Below are positions 50,338 to 58,887 of a stretch of DNA of 64,000 nucleotides, in pieces. The notes beneath the pieces are model-generated. The model did no database searches. It worked only from the letters and a program-made list of their open reading frames with translations, and was not told the DNA's origin. Position 1 is the first letter of the stretch; the number at the start of each line of letters is the position of its first letter. The stretch covers positions 1,178,001 through 1,242,000 of the forward strand of contig NZ_CP026103.1 in NCBI RefSeq assembly GCF_002902945.1, in the 5' to 3' direction. The DNA is from Paraburkholderia caribensis. GTDB taxonomy: Bacteria > Pseudomonadota > Gammaproteobacteria > Burkholderiales > Burkholderiaceae. Position numbers and translations under genes: made by a program.

Positions 50338-50742
50338 TCAGATATCGACACCCGAGGCGACGATCATCGCGCCCGCGTTCCCCGGCGGTGTGCCGTTCGC
50401 GCGCGGACAGTAGACGGTTTCGCCCGCCCTGATGGAGCGGCCCGTCAGCACGCATTGTCCGGCCCGGCGCGCGATGTTCACGCGCCATGTCTGATAGCCG
50501 TAATGGCCCGTGCGCGCGTCGCACCATGAAACCGTCAGCGTCTGCGCGGTCGGCTTGTCGAGCACGCGCACGGTCGGCTCGCTGCGCCCGTCCCAGCATG
50601 CGGCTGGGCGCGCGCTGCGCCGCGCCGGACGCGGTGGGCGCAGGGTTTTGGCAGGTTCCGGCGTGACGTCGAAATTGCCGATCGCCACGACAGTCCGGCG
50701 CCAGACATCGGCAAGCTCTTCGTTCCGTATGCGCTCTGACAT
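50338..50742 (-). CDS. DUF3331-domain protein
   Basis: A 134-residue basic protein. The core WDGRSEPTVRVLDK ... TVSWCDARTGHYGYQTWRVNIARRAGQCVLTGRSIRAGETVYCPR matches DUF3331, a Burkholderiaceae family with a Cys-containing zinc-ribbon-like pattern (WCDA, CVLTG, YCPR). A role in nucleic-acid binding has been guessed for such proteins but not shown. It stands alone. Confidence 0.75.
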   Translation of the reverse strand: MSERIRNEELADVWRRTVVAIGNFDVTPEPAKTLRPPRPARRSARPAACWDGRSEPTVRVLDKPTAQTLTVSWCDARTGHYGYQTWRVNIARRAGQCVLTGRSIRAGETVYCPRANGTPPGNAGAMIVASGVDI

Positions 50743-50887
50743 GATTAATTCAACACGTGATGAATATCGAGATCGTAGCGTCGCCGGGCGCGCGTGTCAA
50801 ACGCATGCGCCGCCAGGACCACTGCGGCTCGCGTCCGGACGCTCGGTTAAACTCACGCCTGACGGGACGATCGGCAGACTCATTCGA

Positions 50888-51547
50888 ATGAAAGATGTGA
50901 TGGCAGCGGCAGAACCCCAAAAGGACAAGAAGCGTGCGCGTGGACGCCCGGCATCGGGTGTGTCGGTCGGGCCGGACGCGATCCTGCGCAATGCGCGCAA
51001 GAGTTTCGGCAAACGGGGATTCGAGGCAACGAGCGTGCGCGAGATCGCACGCGATTCAGGCGTCGATGCGGCGCTCGTCGCGCATCATTTCGGCTCGAAA
51101 GAGACACTGTGGCTGGCCGTCGTCGAACAGATCGCCGGGCAGATGGCGCCGATGATCGACGCGACGTCGGCGTTGCGGACCGCGTCGCTGGGCGCGAGAG
51201 CGCGGGTGGAAACGGCGGTGGCCAGATTCATCGACGAGGTGTTCGACGACCCCGACGTGGGCATTTTCTTTTCGACGGCGGCGACGGAAGAAGGCGAGCG
51301 GCTCAATGTGCTGATCGAGCGGCTGGTGCGCCCTTATCACGACGCGATGGTGCCGCTCTTCGCCGACGCCGCGCGGCAAGACGAACTGAAGGTCAAGGAC
51401 CCGGAGCTGATGTTTTTCATGCTGCTGAACGCGATCAGCAAGACGGTCGCCTACAGCCATCTGATGCTGGCGTTTTCGCCGCTGCCGCAGCATGAGAAGA
51501 AGTTCAAGCGAATGGTGCTGGAGACGGCGCTGGGCATGCTTGCCTGA
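50888..51547 (+). CDS. TetR-family regulator
   Basis: A 219-residue regulator. HTH at about 30-60 (SFGKRGFEATSVREIARDSGVDAALVAHHFGSKETL), preceded by an Arg/Lys-rich tail (KKRARGRPASG). The C-terminal part has a helix-rich dimerisation domain. The frame is open far upstream, but ATG at 50888 or 50900 fits the family. No divergent target gene is evident, as DUF3331 is the only neighbour on that side. Confidence 0.83.
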   Translation: MKDVMAAAEPQKDKKRARGRPASGVSVGPDAILRNARKSFGKRGFEATSVREIARDSGVDAALVAHHFGSKETLWLAVVEQIAGQMAPMIDATSALRTASLGARARVETAVARFIDEVFDDPDVGIFFSTAATEEGERLNVLIERLVRPYHDAMVPLFADAARQDELKVKDPELMFFMLLNAISKTVAYSHLMLAFSPLPQHEKKFKRMVLETALGMLA

Positions 51548-51604
51548 TCGATCCGAACGGCTTCGCGACGACCTTGACGCACGGCAAATCGAAGCAGGTG
51601 GCGT

Positions 51605-51889
51605 TCAGACGGCGGCCGCGCGGCGCGCCTGATACAGCATTTCCCGTTCGAGCAGATCGAGCAGCGCGATGACCCGCTGCCGTTGGGTCGCCACCAGATC
51701 GTAAGTCTGCGCCAGCTTGCGCAGGCGCTTCGCCCAGTATTCGTAGTCGAGCTTCGACACGTCGTCCGTGTCCGTCCGGCGAACCACGTACTGAACCATC
51801 CTCTCCAGATGCTCCAGTTCCACGTCCGCCAGGCTCGCTGAGCGCAGCGTCCCGACACCCGCCGGCGTTTCCACTCCTGTTACCGCCAT
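51605..51889 (-). CDS. Hypothetical helical protein
   Basis: A 94-residue soluble protein with two long helices (DVELEHLERMVQYVV and DYEYWAKRLRKLAQTYDLVATQRQRVIALLDLLERE). The ATG at 51889 has a GGGGGCC ribosome site. Coding character is good. I do not recognise a family; it may be a Burkholderia-specific small protein. Confidence 0.65.
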   Translation of the reverse strand: MAVTGVETPAGVGTLRSASLADVELEHLERMVQYVVRRTDTDDVSKLDYEYWAKRLRKLAQTYDLVATQRQRVIALLDLLEREMLYQARRAAAV

Positions 51890-52158
51890 GTTGGCCCCCG
51901 ATCGTCACCCGTCGCTGCCCGGCACGCGGCGCCCGGCTGTCCCCGGCGACAGCGGAGCGGCGTCATCGCGTCCACGGTGCCGTCGATCTCCATGACGCAC
52001 CGCCACGCGACCTGTCCGGCTCTTTTCGGATAACGATAGCGCCGCTTTCCCGCACGGCTTTACCGTGCGTCTCAGTTGCGCGCGGAAGCGGCAGAAATCT
52101 GGCGCCGCGTTGCTTTCGGTCCAGGCAGGACGACGCGCATCGCAAACGATTGCGCCAG
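51890..52158. other. Intergenic region with a small hairpin
   Basis: No convincing gene. A perfect 7-base-pair hairpin CGCACGG/CCGTGCG (52051-52069, 5-base loop) is present, without a T-run. Confidence 0.4.
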
Positions 52159-52338
52159 CTACGAAGTCCGCTCGACTGCGAACTTTCGATACGACGCGAA
52201 GCGCGTATCGCCATGCAGCGCGGAAAAGACCTCGATCAGATGCGACGGGCCCAACGGACGCGTGACGATGTGGTGCGCGGCGAGGTCGTCCAGCGTGGCC
52301 GGGATACCGCGCTTCGAAGGGCTTTGAAACGGCAGCAT
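52159..52338 (-). pseudogene. Possible LysR effector-domain remnant
   Basis: A 59-codon frame starting three bases after the carboxypeptidase stop. It contains RGIPATLDDLAAHHIVTRPLG, which resembles the start of a LysR substrate-binding segment (GxPxTxxDLxxH), but ends soon after and has no HTH. It may be a decayed fragment, or a chance open frame. Confidence 0.3.
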
Positions 52339-52340
52339 CG

Positions 52341-53714
52341 TCACTTCGCTGCAATGCAAAAAGCCAGCAGCCCCGCTGTCACCTCGTCGATGATCTGCTT
52401 CATCTCGGCATATGGCGGATGGAACGGCGTGGGATTGTCGGGGCTGCCCCATTCGATCGTGTAGGAGAACACCTTCGCCTTCTTCGCGTCGACGATGTGA
52501 CGGCTGAATGCATAGTCGTCGGACGTGCCCGCCGTCGGATACAGGCTCATCGACTGCTCCGTCTTGTACACGCGGCCGCGCGACGCCTTGATCGCGTCGC
52601 GCATTTCGTTGGCGAGATCGACGGCGATCTTCTTGTCCGCCGTCGCGATGTACTCGCGATACGCCTTGTCGTTGGCAATGCCGCGCTTGCCGTCGTAGGC
52701 GGCATTCTGGAAGTTCATGTCGGGATGGCCGCTCTGGTTCTCGTCGTCGCCCCAGTTGTACAGAATGTCTTCCGAATAGCTGTGCAGATCGACGAAATAA
52801 CGGATGTTCGGGTAGGTGTCGAACATCCACACGGCGTTCTTCGTTTCCGGCTCCGATTCGGCGGCAGGACCGATATACACCTCGTAGTCGCAGGGATCGG
52901 TGGAATTGGCGATCGGACTTTCCGGATCGAAATACTGCGGGAAATTCCACAGAAAGTTGTAGTTGCGGTTGATATCGACGCCGCAGCATTGCGGCTTGAC
53001 ATGCCCCGGCGGCGCGGGCCGGCGGTTCTTGCGCCACATCGACTCGGTCGACATGCTGTAGTGGCGGCCATCGGGATTCGCTTGCGGAAACACGAACAGG
53101 TCTTTGCTTTCGACCACGTGCCTGATGTCCGCCGCCTTGAACGTGCGGCTGCCGATCTTGACCGGTTTGTGCGTGGTGTACGCGTTGGCGAGCAGTTGCA
53201 CGAAATGGATCAGGATATCCGGGCTGCCCCATTCGCGCGCGTGCACGCCGCCGAGGAAATAGATGCCGGGGCGCCCCGCCGCGTCGCCCTTGCCGATCTT
53301 CAGCGCGTGGCAACTGCGCTTTTCCCAGGTTGGGTGAGGCAGCTTGATCAGCTTCGTGAACGCATCGTTGGGCGCGGCGCTTGCGGCGGCGAGCGCCGCC
53401 TCGATTTGGTCGACATCGAGATAGCCGGTGCCCGCCGCGACTGACAGCGCTTCCAGCGCATGCGGCGCGGCCAGTTGCGCGCGCGTCTCCGCCTGGCGCA
53501 CCTTGCCTTGCGCCTCGGCATCTTCCAGCCGCTCGACCTGGTAGCCGTCCGCTTCGAGCGCCTTGATCTGCGCATTGGTCGCGTGCGCGTCGACGCGATA
53601 GCCGCCGTGCACTTTCCCGACCGTATGGCGCGCGACCGTGACCTTGTACTTCGTCACGAGATCGGCCAGTGCCGCCTGATCCTTTCCTGTGATGCGCGCG
53701 TGGTAGCGGGACAT
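52341..53714 (-). CDS. M14-family zinc carboxypeptidase
   Basis: A 457-residue enzyme without a signal peptide. Residues 1-65 are a carboxypeptidase-activation-like region (VTVARHTVGKVHGGYRVDAHATNAQIKALEADGY). The M14 domain has zinc ligands HxxE in GGVHAREWGSPD and His in FVDLHSYSED, substrate-binding RNYNF, and catalytic Glu in YTIEWGSP. A vicinal Cys pair PQCCGVDINRN precedes it. The ATG at 53714 follows GGAGAG. Lack of export signal points to a cytoplasmic enzyme or a non-Sec route. Confidence 0.88.
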   Translation of the reverse strand: MSRYHARITGKDQAALADLVTKYKVTVARHTVGKVHGGYRVDAHATNAQIKALEADGYQVERLEDAEAQGKVRQAETRAQLAAPHALEALSVAAGTGYLDVDQIEAALAAASAAPNDAFTKLIKLPHPTWEKRSCHALKIGKGDAAGRPGIYFLGGVHAREWGSPDILIHFVQLLANAYTTHKPVKIGSRTFKAADIRHVVESKDLFVFPQANPDGRHYSMSTESMWRKNRRPAPPGHVKPQCCGVDINRNYNFLWNFPQYFDPESPIANSTDPCDYEVYIGPAAESEPETKNAVWMFDTYPNIRYFVDLHSYSEDILYNWGDDENQSGHPDMNFQNAAYDGKRGIANDKAYREYIATADKKIAVDLANEMRDAIKASRGRVYKTEQSMSLYPTAGTSDDYAFSRHIVDAKKAKVFSYTIEWGSPDNPTPFHPPYAEMKQIIDEVTAGLLAFCIAAK

Positions 53715-53834
53715 GTTCGCTCTCCGGTCAGACGGCCTGGTCCACACGGCCCAGCCCCAGATGGCCTAGCCGTTCTAACCGAAGAACGGCGGACGCGGCG
53801 CACATTTCAATCGCCGCGCCGCAGCGCTTGCGCT

Positions 53835-55379
53835 TCACTTCAGATCGACAGTCACGAAACTGCGCGCGTGATTACGCTGGATCAGCAGTGCCGCCTTCTT
53901 GCCCGCCTTCGCCGCCAGCGCCGCCAGTTCATCCTGCGATGCAACCAGCGTGCCGTTCAGCGACAACACCACATCGCCCGGCTTGATACCGGCAGGACCC
54001 GCCGCGCCCGACACATCCTCGACCATCAGGCCTTCGGCCAGCCCGGTGGTGCGCCGTTCGTCGTCCGTCAGCGGATGCATGCTCAGACCGAGATGATCCA
54101 GCGGACCGACATCGCTCACACCCGTGCTCGCGTATTGCGCCGACGCCGCCAGGTTGACCATGATCGTCACCTGCTTGCGATTACGAATCAGCTTCACGGG
54201 GACTTTCGAGCCCGTCTGCGGCAGCGCATCCGGGTCGGCGAGGTCCGCGGCGTGCTCGACTGGCTTGTCGGCGATCTGCACGATCACGTCGCCGGGCTTC
54301 AGCTTGCTCGTGGCGGCGGGACTGCCGGGCTCGACGGCGATCACCAGCGCGCCCGCCGCGCGCGGCAAACCGAACGCGCCGGCGAGTCCCGGATCGACGT
54401 CCTGCACCTGCATGCCGAACGCGCCGTGGGCACCGTCTGCATCTTGAGACTTCGACTGCGCCTGCAACTGTGCGCGCACCTTGTTCGCCATCGCAATCGG
54501 GATGGCAAAAGTCAGACTCTGGAAACGATCGCCGTCGGCATAGACCTGGACGTGTATGCCGACCACTTCCCCCGCGCGATTGAAAACCGGGCCGCCCGAG
54601 TTGTCGGGATTCAACGCGCCGTTGGTCTGGAAGAACGGAAACGTCGTGCCATCGGACAGCGTGCGCGACGTCGCGCTGACAATGCCCGCCGTGACCGTGT
54701 TCTGATAGCTGTCCGGTGAGCCGATCGTCAGCACCTGTTCGCCGACGCGCACACGCGTCGAATCGCCGAGCTTGACGACGGGCAGCTTCGTCGCTTCGAT
54801 CTGGATCACAGCGACATCGCTTGGCCCATCGACGGCGACGACTTTTGCCTTGAACTCGCGCCGGTCGGTCAGGCGCACCGTCACGTCATCGGAGCCGTCG
54901 ACGACATGCGCCGTCGTCAGTATCAGTCCGTTGGGACTGACGATGAAACCCGAGCCCACGCCCGACATCGCACGCGGAGAACTACTCTGCCCGTCCTGCA
55001 ACTGCGGCATGGCCTGCCGGAAGAACGCGAACAGCGGGTCGTCACCGTCGATCGCTTCGGAGCTCGCGCCCGAAGCGGCCGCAGGCGCCGCGGCCGGCGC
55101 TGGCGGCGTTGGCGCTGCCAGCGGCTTCTCCGGCAGGATCGCGCGGATGTTCACGACGGCGGGCCCGTAACGCTCGACGATCGCCGGGAAGTCGAGCGGG
55201 GCGTTCGCATTCGCGGGCGCCGTTCGTTTCTCTTTCACTGGCGCGGACGCAGGCGACGGCGCGGAAGCAGCCGCAGCATGCGGTGCGATCGCTTCGGCGT
55301 TGGCGTGGGGGTATCCGGCGAGGCAGGCCGTTGTCACGGCGGTGCATAACCAGGTGCGGGATAGAGTCGAGTGAAACAC
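53835..55379 (-). CDS. Periplasmic HtrA/DegP-type serine protease with two PDZ domains
   Basis: A 514-residue protein with a signal peptide (cleavage near AGYPHANAEA) and a long Ala/Pro-rich linker. Trypsin-like domain residues are His in LTTAHVVDG, Asp in GPSDVAVIQ, and Ser in NPDNSGGPVF; the usual Gly before the Asn is Asp here. PDZ1 is at about 310-400 and PDZ2 at 410-510. The GTG at 55379 has GGAGG at ideal spacing. It should degrade or refold misfolded envelope proteins. An 8-base-pair hairpin at 53769-53790 lies downstream but lacks a T-run. Confidence 0.9.
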   Translation of the reverse strand: MFHSTLSRTWLCTAVTTACLAGYPHANAEAIAPHAAAASAPSPASAPVKEKRTAPANANAPLDFPAIVERYGPAVVNIRAILPEKPLAAPTPPAPAAAPAAASGASSEAIDGDDPLFAFFRQAMPQLQDGQSSSPRAMSGVGSGFIVSPNGLILTTAHVVDGSDDVTVRLTDRREFKAKVVAVDGPSDVAVIQIEATKLPVVKLGDSTRVRVGEQVLTIGSPDSYQNTVTAGIVSATSRTLSDGTTFPFFQTNGALNPDNSGGPVFNRAGEVVGIHVQVYADGDRFQSLTFAIPIAMANKVRAQLQAQSKSQDADGAHGAFGMQVQDVDPGLAGAFGLPRAAGALVIAVEPGSPAATSKLKPGDVIVQIADKPVEHAADLADPDALPQTGSKVPVKLIRNRKQVTIMVNLAASAQYASTGVSDVGPLDHLGLSMHPLTDDERRTTGLAEGLMVEDVSGAAGPAGIKPGDVVLSLNGTLVASQDELAALAAKAGKKAALLIQRNHARSFVTVDLK

Positions 55380-55423
55380 AGCGCACCTCCGTGGCGTTCG
55401 TTATGCCTGGCACTGTGAAGACA

Positions 55424-55663
55424 TTATTTCGTGCGTCGCAGCCGGCGACTGTGACATAGCACACCGAAGAGTCCGAAAAGAAACAGAGCCCATCCGGCCG
55501 ACGCAAACCATGTCGCATGACGATCCACCCGCAAGCGCAGACGGATGCGATCGACCCTTGATGTCTGTCCGGGTGGATCGAGATCGACTTGAGATTCAGT
55601 TGCATGTTTGCCCGCAATGGACAATCCAGGACGCGAACGGTTGACCCGTTCGTCCTGATTCAT
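55424..55663 (-). CDS. Doubtful small protein with C-terminal membrane helix
   Basis: A 79-residue frame with ATG at 55663 and no ribosome site. The C-terminus TWFASAGWALFLFGLFGVLC followed by HSRRLRRTK has the shape of a sorting tail (helix plus Arg cluster), but there is no PEP motif and no mature domain. It may be a relic or not coding. Confidence 0.25.
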   Translation of the reverse strand: MNQDERVNRSRPGLSIAGKHATESQVDLDPPGQTSRVDRIRLRLRVDRHATWFASAGWALFLFGLFGVLCHSRRLRRTK

Positions 55664-55736
55664 TTATAGAGAGCGGGCAGCAAAATTGCAGCGAGTACAA
55701 ATCCTGGCGTGCGTCGCTGGCACTGCTGCCGGTACG

Positions 55737-55769
55737 CTGATAGTCCGCGCTGATGGTCCGCGCTGATAG
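55737..55769. repeat. 13-base tandem repeat CTGATRGTCCGCG
   Basis: Units at 55737-55749 and 55750-55762 differ at one base; a partial third copy (CTGATAG) ends at 55769. Confidence 0.8.
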
Positions 55770-55974
55770 CTCGATACGCGTCAGCGGCTACGCCGCCGTG
55801 ACGCGATTACTGTCGCGCAAAACGCGTCATTCATTCGTGACGGTTCGCGTCGATGAAGCGGGCAGCCAGACGCTCGCGGCAACGCATGCTCGCAAACGCT
55901 CACGCACGTTGCTTCGCGTTTCGACTTCGAAAGTCCTGGCCGCCCGCCTGCGCGGATCGTCCGCTACGCGCCGG

Positions 55975-57198
55975 TTATACCGACGACGCCGACAATGCCT
56001 GCGCGACACCCTCCGCCGTCGCCGCCGACAGCGTCCATCCGAGATGACCGTGACCCGTGTTGTAGAACACGCCACGGCGCTTGCCGCGTCCAACCTTCGG
56101 CAGCATGCCCGGCAACATCGGACGCAGCCCCGCCCACGGCACGACACGCGCTGTCGATACGCCGGGAAAATGCTCACGCGTCCAGCGCACGAGCGGCTCG
56201 ATGCGGTCCGAACGGATATCGCGATTCAGGCCGTTCAGTTCGGCCGTGCCCGCGACGCGAAAGCGGTCCGCGCCAAGCCGGCTGGTGACGATCTTCGCGC
56301 TGTCGTCGAGCAGGCTGACCCACGGCGCGTGCTGCTGGCTCTTCGCATCGTCGAGACACACGGTGATCGAATAGCCCTTTACGGGGTACACGTTCACATG
56401 ATCGCCGACCATCGCCGCGAACGCGCGGCTGCCGACTCCCGCGCAGATCACGAGGCTGTCGAACGCCGCCGCATCGCGCTGCCCTTGCGTTTGGCTCGCG
56501 ACGACGAGCCGCCCGGTGCTTTCCTCGTGAATCGACTGCACCGCCGTGTCGTAGCGAAACTCGACGCCGTGCCGCGCACATGCGTCGGCAAGACCGCGCG
56601 TGAACTTGTGGATGTCGCCCGTCGAATCCGACGGCGTGAAAAAACCGCCGTAGAACTCGCCGTGCAGCGCGGGCTCGATTGAACGGATTTCTTCCGGCGT
56701 GACGGCGCGCCGCTCCAGGCCGCCTTCGCGCAGCAGCGCATTGACCTTCAGCGCGGACTCGTACTCCTTGCGCGTCGCGTAGAAGTGCAGGATGCCGCGC
56801 CGTTCGAGATCGAAGTCGATGCCTTCCCGCGCTGCAATACCGAACAGATGCTCGCGCGCGGCAATCGCGAGGCGCACGGTCTCGATCGTGTTCGCGCGGT
56901 AGTGCGGAATCTGCCGCATGAACTCGCCGATCCAGCTGTACTTGTGCCAGTCGGGACGCGGATTCATCAGCAGCGGCGCGTCGCGCCTGAACATCCAGCG
57001 CAGACCCTTGATGATGGTCGCGCGGCTGTTCCAGACCTCGGCGTTGCTTGCCGACAGTTGCCCGCCGTTGGCAAACGAGGTTTCCATCGCCGCGTAGCGG
57101 TGACGCTCGAAGACAGTGACGCGATAGCCGCGTTGCGCAAGGGCGTAAGCGGTCGTGACGCCGGTAATCCCGGCGCCGATGATGGCGATTCGTGACAT
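55975..57198 (-). CDS. FAD-dependent D-amino-acid dehydrogenase / glycine oxidase-like (DadA family)
   Basis: A 407-residue DAO-fold flavoprotein. FAD motif GAGITG at residues 8-13 (IAIIGAGITGVTTAYALAQRGYRVTVFER), ETSFANGGQLSASNAEVW typical of DadA, and C-terminal GHGHLGWTLSAATAEGVA. DadA enzymes oxidise D-amino acids and pass electrons to the respiratory chain. The gene lies behind a tandem glycine riboswitch, so glycine or a glycine-related amino acid is likely a substrate or signal. The ATG at 57198 is in frame; a nearby ATG is not. Confidence 0.88.
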   Translation of the reverse strand: MSRIAIIGAGITGVTTAYALAQRGYRVTVFERHRYAAMETSFANGGQLSASNAEVWNSRATIIKGLRWMFRRDAPLLMNPRPDWHKYSWIGEFMRQIPHYRANTIETVRLAIAAREHLFGIAAREGIDFDLERRGILHFYATRKEYESALKVNALLREGGLERRAVTPEEIRSIEPALHGEFYGGFFTPSDSTGDIHKFTRGLADACARHGVEFRYDTAVQSIHEESTGRLVVASQTQGQRDAAAFDSLVICAGVGSRAFAAMVGDHVNVYPVKGYSITVCLDDAKSQQHAPWVSLLDDSAKIVTSRLGADRFRVAGTAELNGLNRDIRSDRIEPLVRWTREHFPGVSTARVVPWAGLRPMLPGMLPKVGRGKRRGVFYNTGHGHLGWTLSAATAEGVAQALSASSV

Positions 57199-57296
57199 GA
57201 CATGGTCCAGTGTTCGTTGAGCATCGCCGGCCGCGCTTCGTGCTGTCGCTTCTTGCCGCTGCACGCAGCAGCCGGCGCCGATGCCCCATCTGTCCA

Positions 57297-57470
57297 TGTA
57301 CCTGAGAGTTTCGCCCGCGCGCCGCGAACGGCGGGGGCTCCCCTTCGGTGGGCGCGCACGGCGCCGCTCTCCAGATGTTCCAGCTGCACGGTCCTTTTGC
57401 CTGAGAGTTTCCGGGGCGGTTGCTCCGTCGGCGTCGTCCGCTGGGGACGATCTCTCCCGTGCTGCGTTGT
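57297..57470 (-). promoter_or_regulatory. Tandem glycine riboswitch
   Basis: On the minus strand, aptamer 1 (about 57462-57399) runs from GGGAGAG to GGAAACTCTCAGGCAAAAGG. Aptamer 2 (about 57375-57300) runs from CTGGAGAGCGG through the hallmark ACCGAAGGGG to GAAACTCTCAGG. The linker and both GAGAG/CTCTC pairs match the glycine class with cooperative double aptamers. It precedes the D-amino-acid dehydrogenase by about 100 bases; in this context it probably switches expression on when glycine is high. Confidence 0.93.
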
Positions 57471-57543
57471 GGAACAGTGCGACCTTACCGAAGCCAAAAG
57501 AAGCTGGCAAGCCCCTCTTCCGGACGACCTTGCGCCGGACGGC

Positions 57544-58485
57544 TCAGCTCGATGTCAAGTCGGCTCGCGGCGCACCCGGCGCGAAACCTCTCCGGAAGTA
57601 TTCGATCGTGAAGTCCACGAAGGTGCGCACTTTCGCCGACACATGCCGGCGGCCGGGATAGACGAGCGACATTTCCTTGAGACCGTTGGTCACCCGATAC
57701 TGTTCGAGCACGCGCAGCAACGCGCCGTTCGCAATGTCGCCGATGACGTAGTCTTCGGGCAGGATGGCGAGGCCCATGTCGGCGAGCACCAGTTGCCGAA
57801 GCATGATCATGCTGTTCACCCTGCACACCGAGTCGAGATTCAAGGTCCGCTCGTGACCGTCGGCGCTCGCGAATGACCACTCAGTTCCGTGCATGTCTCG
57901 CGAAGGCGCGAGGAAGCTGTGCGAGGCAAGGTCTTCGAGCGAGGCCGGCGCGCCGTGCCTGTCGATATAGCCGGCGGACGCGACGACGGCGGGCCGCACC
58001 GACAGCAACGGACGCTTCACCAGGGTGCTGCCATTCACCTGCCACGACGCGACGATGCCGACGTCGAACCCGTCTTCGACGAGATCGACGGAATGATGCA
58101 GCAGCGTGAGGTCCAGCTTCACCTTCGGATGACGCATCCGGTAGCGGTGCAGCAAAGGCGCCAGCGTCGCCAGTGAAAATGAGGCGGCCGCCGCGATCTT
58201 GAGCGTGCCCGTGGGCTCGCCCGCCTCTTCTGTCACGGCCGACTCCATCGAATCCAGCAACTCCAGCAGTTGCTGGCACCCTCTCGCATAAGCGCGGCCC
58301 GCTTCCGTCAACGACACGCTGCGCGTCGTGCGATTGACGAGACGCGCATTGAGATGCGCCTCCAGCAGCGCCACATAGCGCGTCACGACCGCATTGGAAA
58401 GATTGAGACTCGAAGCGGCTCGACTGAACGAGTTGTTCTCGGCGACTCTTAAGAAAATTCGTATTGCCTGCAACTTATTCAGCAT
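57544..58485 (-). CDS. LysR-family regulator
   Basis: A 313-residue LTTR. N-terminal winged HTH (LQAIRIFLRVAENNSFSRAASSLNLSNAVVTRYVALLEAHLNARLVNRTTRSVSLTEAG). Effector domain from residue 90 (GTLKIAAAASFSLATLAPLL). It lies upstream of the riboswitch gene on the same strand; the riboswitch leader has its own promoter space. Its target is unknown; the porin diverging to the right is one candidate. Confidence 0.88.
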   Translation of the reverse strand: MLNKLQAIRIFLRVAENNSFSRAASSLNLSNAVVTRYVALLEAHLNARLVNRTTRSVSLTEAGRAYARGCQQLLELLDSMESAVTEEAGEPTGTLKIAAAASFSLATLAPLLHRYRMRHPKVKLDLTLLHHSVDLVEDGFDVGIVASWQVNGSTLVKRPLLSVRPAVVASAGYIDRHGAPASLEDLASHSFLAPSRDMHGTEWSFASADGHERTLNLDSVCRVNSMIMLRQLVLADMGLAILPEDYVIGDIANGALLRVLEQYRVTNGLKEMSLVYPGRRHVSAKVRTFVDFTIEYFRRGFAPGAPRADLTSS

Positions 58486-58887
58486 GAGCAACAGAAATAA
58501 AACAGATTAGACATATATATCAACATTAAATCACCAAATCCATTCAGCGATACAGCCTAAATCACCGCAAATACGATTATCACCCATGTAAACGAGCAAC
58601 GTAGCAATGCCACAACACAAAATCAAATCCGCGCCATTTTCAAACTAAATATCGAGATGGTTTTCATCAGAAAAAACATCTTCTTATCATTAAAAATCGG
58701 ATTTATTTTGAGTTCCTAAAAAATAGTTTTTAATTATTAAACATAACGAAACATCAACTCAGACTCTATAGTGCGCTTTGCGTGATCGACGCATGCCGCG
58801 AGTTTTCAACGCTACTTGCCGCGGCTATCTCGAACACGGAGCACAGCACATTCATTCAAGTCGCCAGGCTTAGTACGGAACACGAAT
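58486..58887. promoter_or_regulatory. AT-rich promoter region between LysR and porin genes
   Basis: About 400 bases, strikingly AT-rich for this window (long A/T tracts near 58500-58745). It serves both divergent genes. A TATAGT element at 58767-58772 could be the porin -10 box. Curved, AT-rich DNA here would suit H-NS-type or LysR binding. No gene is seen. Confidence 0.5.

Larger units (their letters stand above)
55380..55974. other. 595-base region without a firm gene
   Basis: Lower-GC stretch between the HtrA start and the D-amino-acid dehydrogenase stop. It holds the HtrA promoter, a doubtful 79-codon minus-strand frame (55424-55663) and a 13-base tandem repeat (55737-55769). I see no terminator. 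Confidence 0.5.

Noticed and set aside
53769..53790. Eight-base-pair hairpin GCCGTTCT/AGAACGGC after the HtrA gene as terminator
   Set aside because: No T-run on the transcribed side; it could also be an operator of the carboxypeptidase gene.
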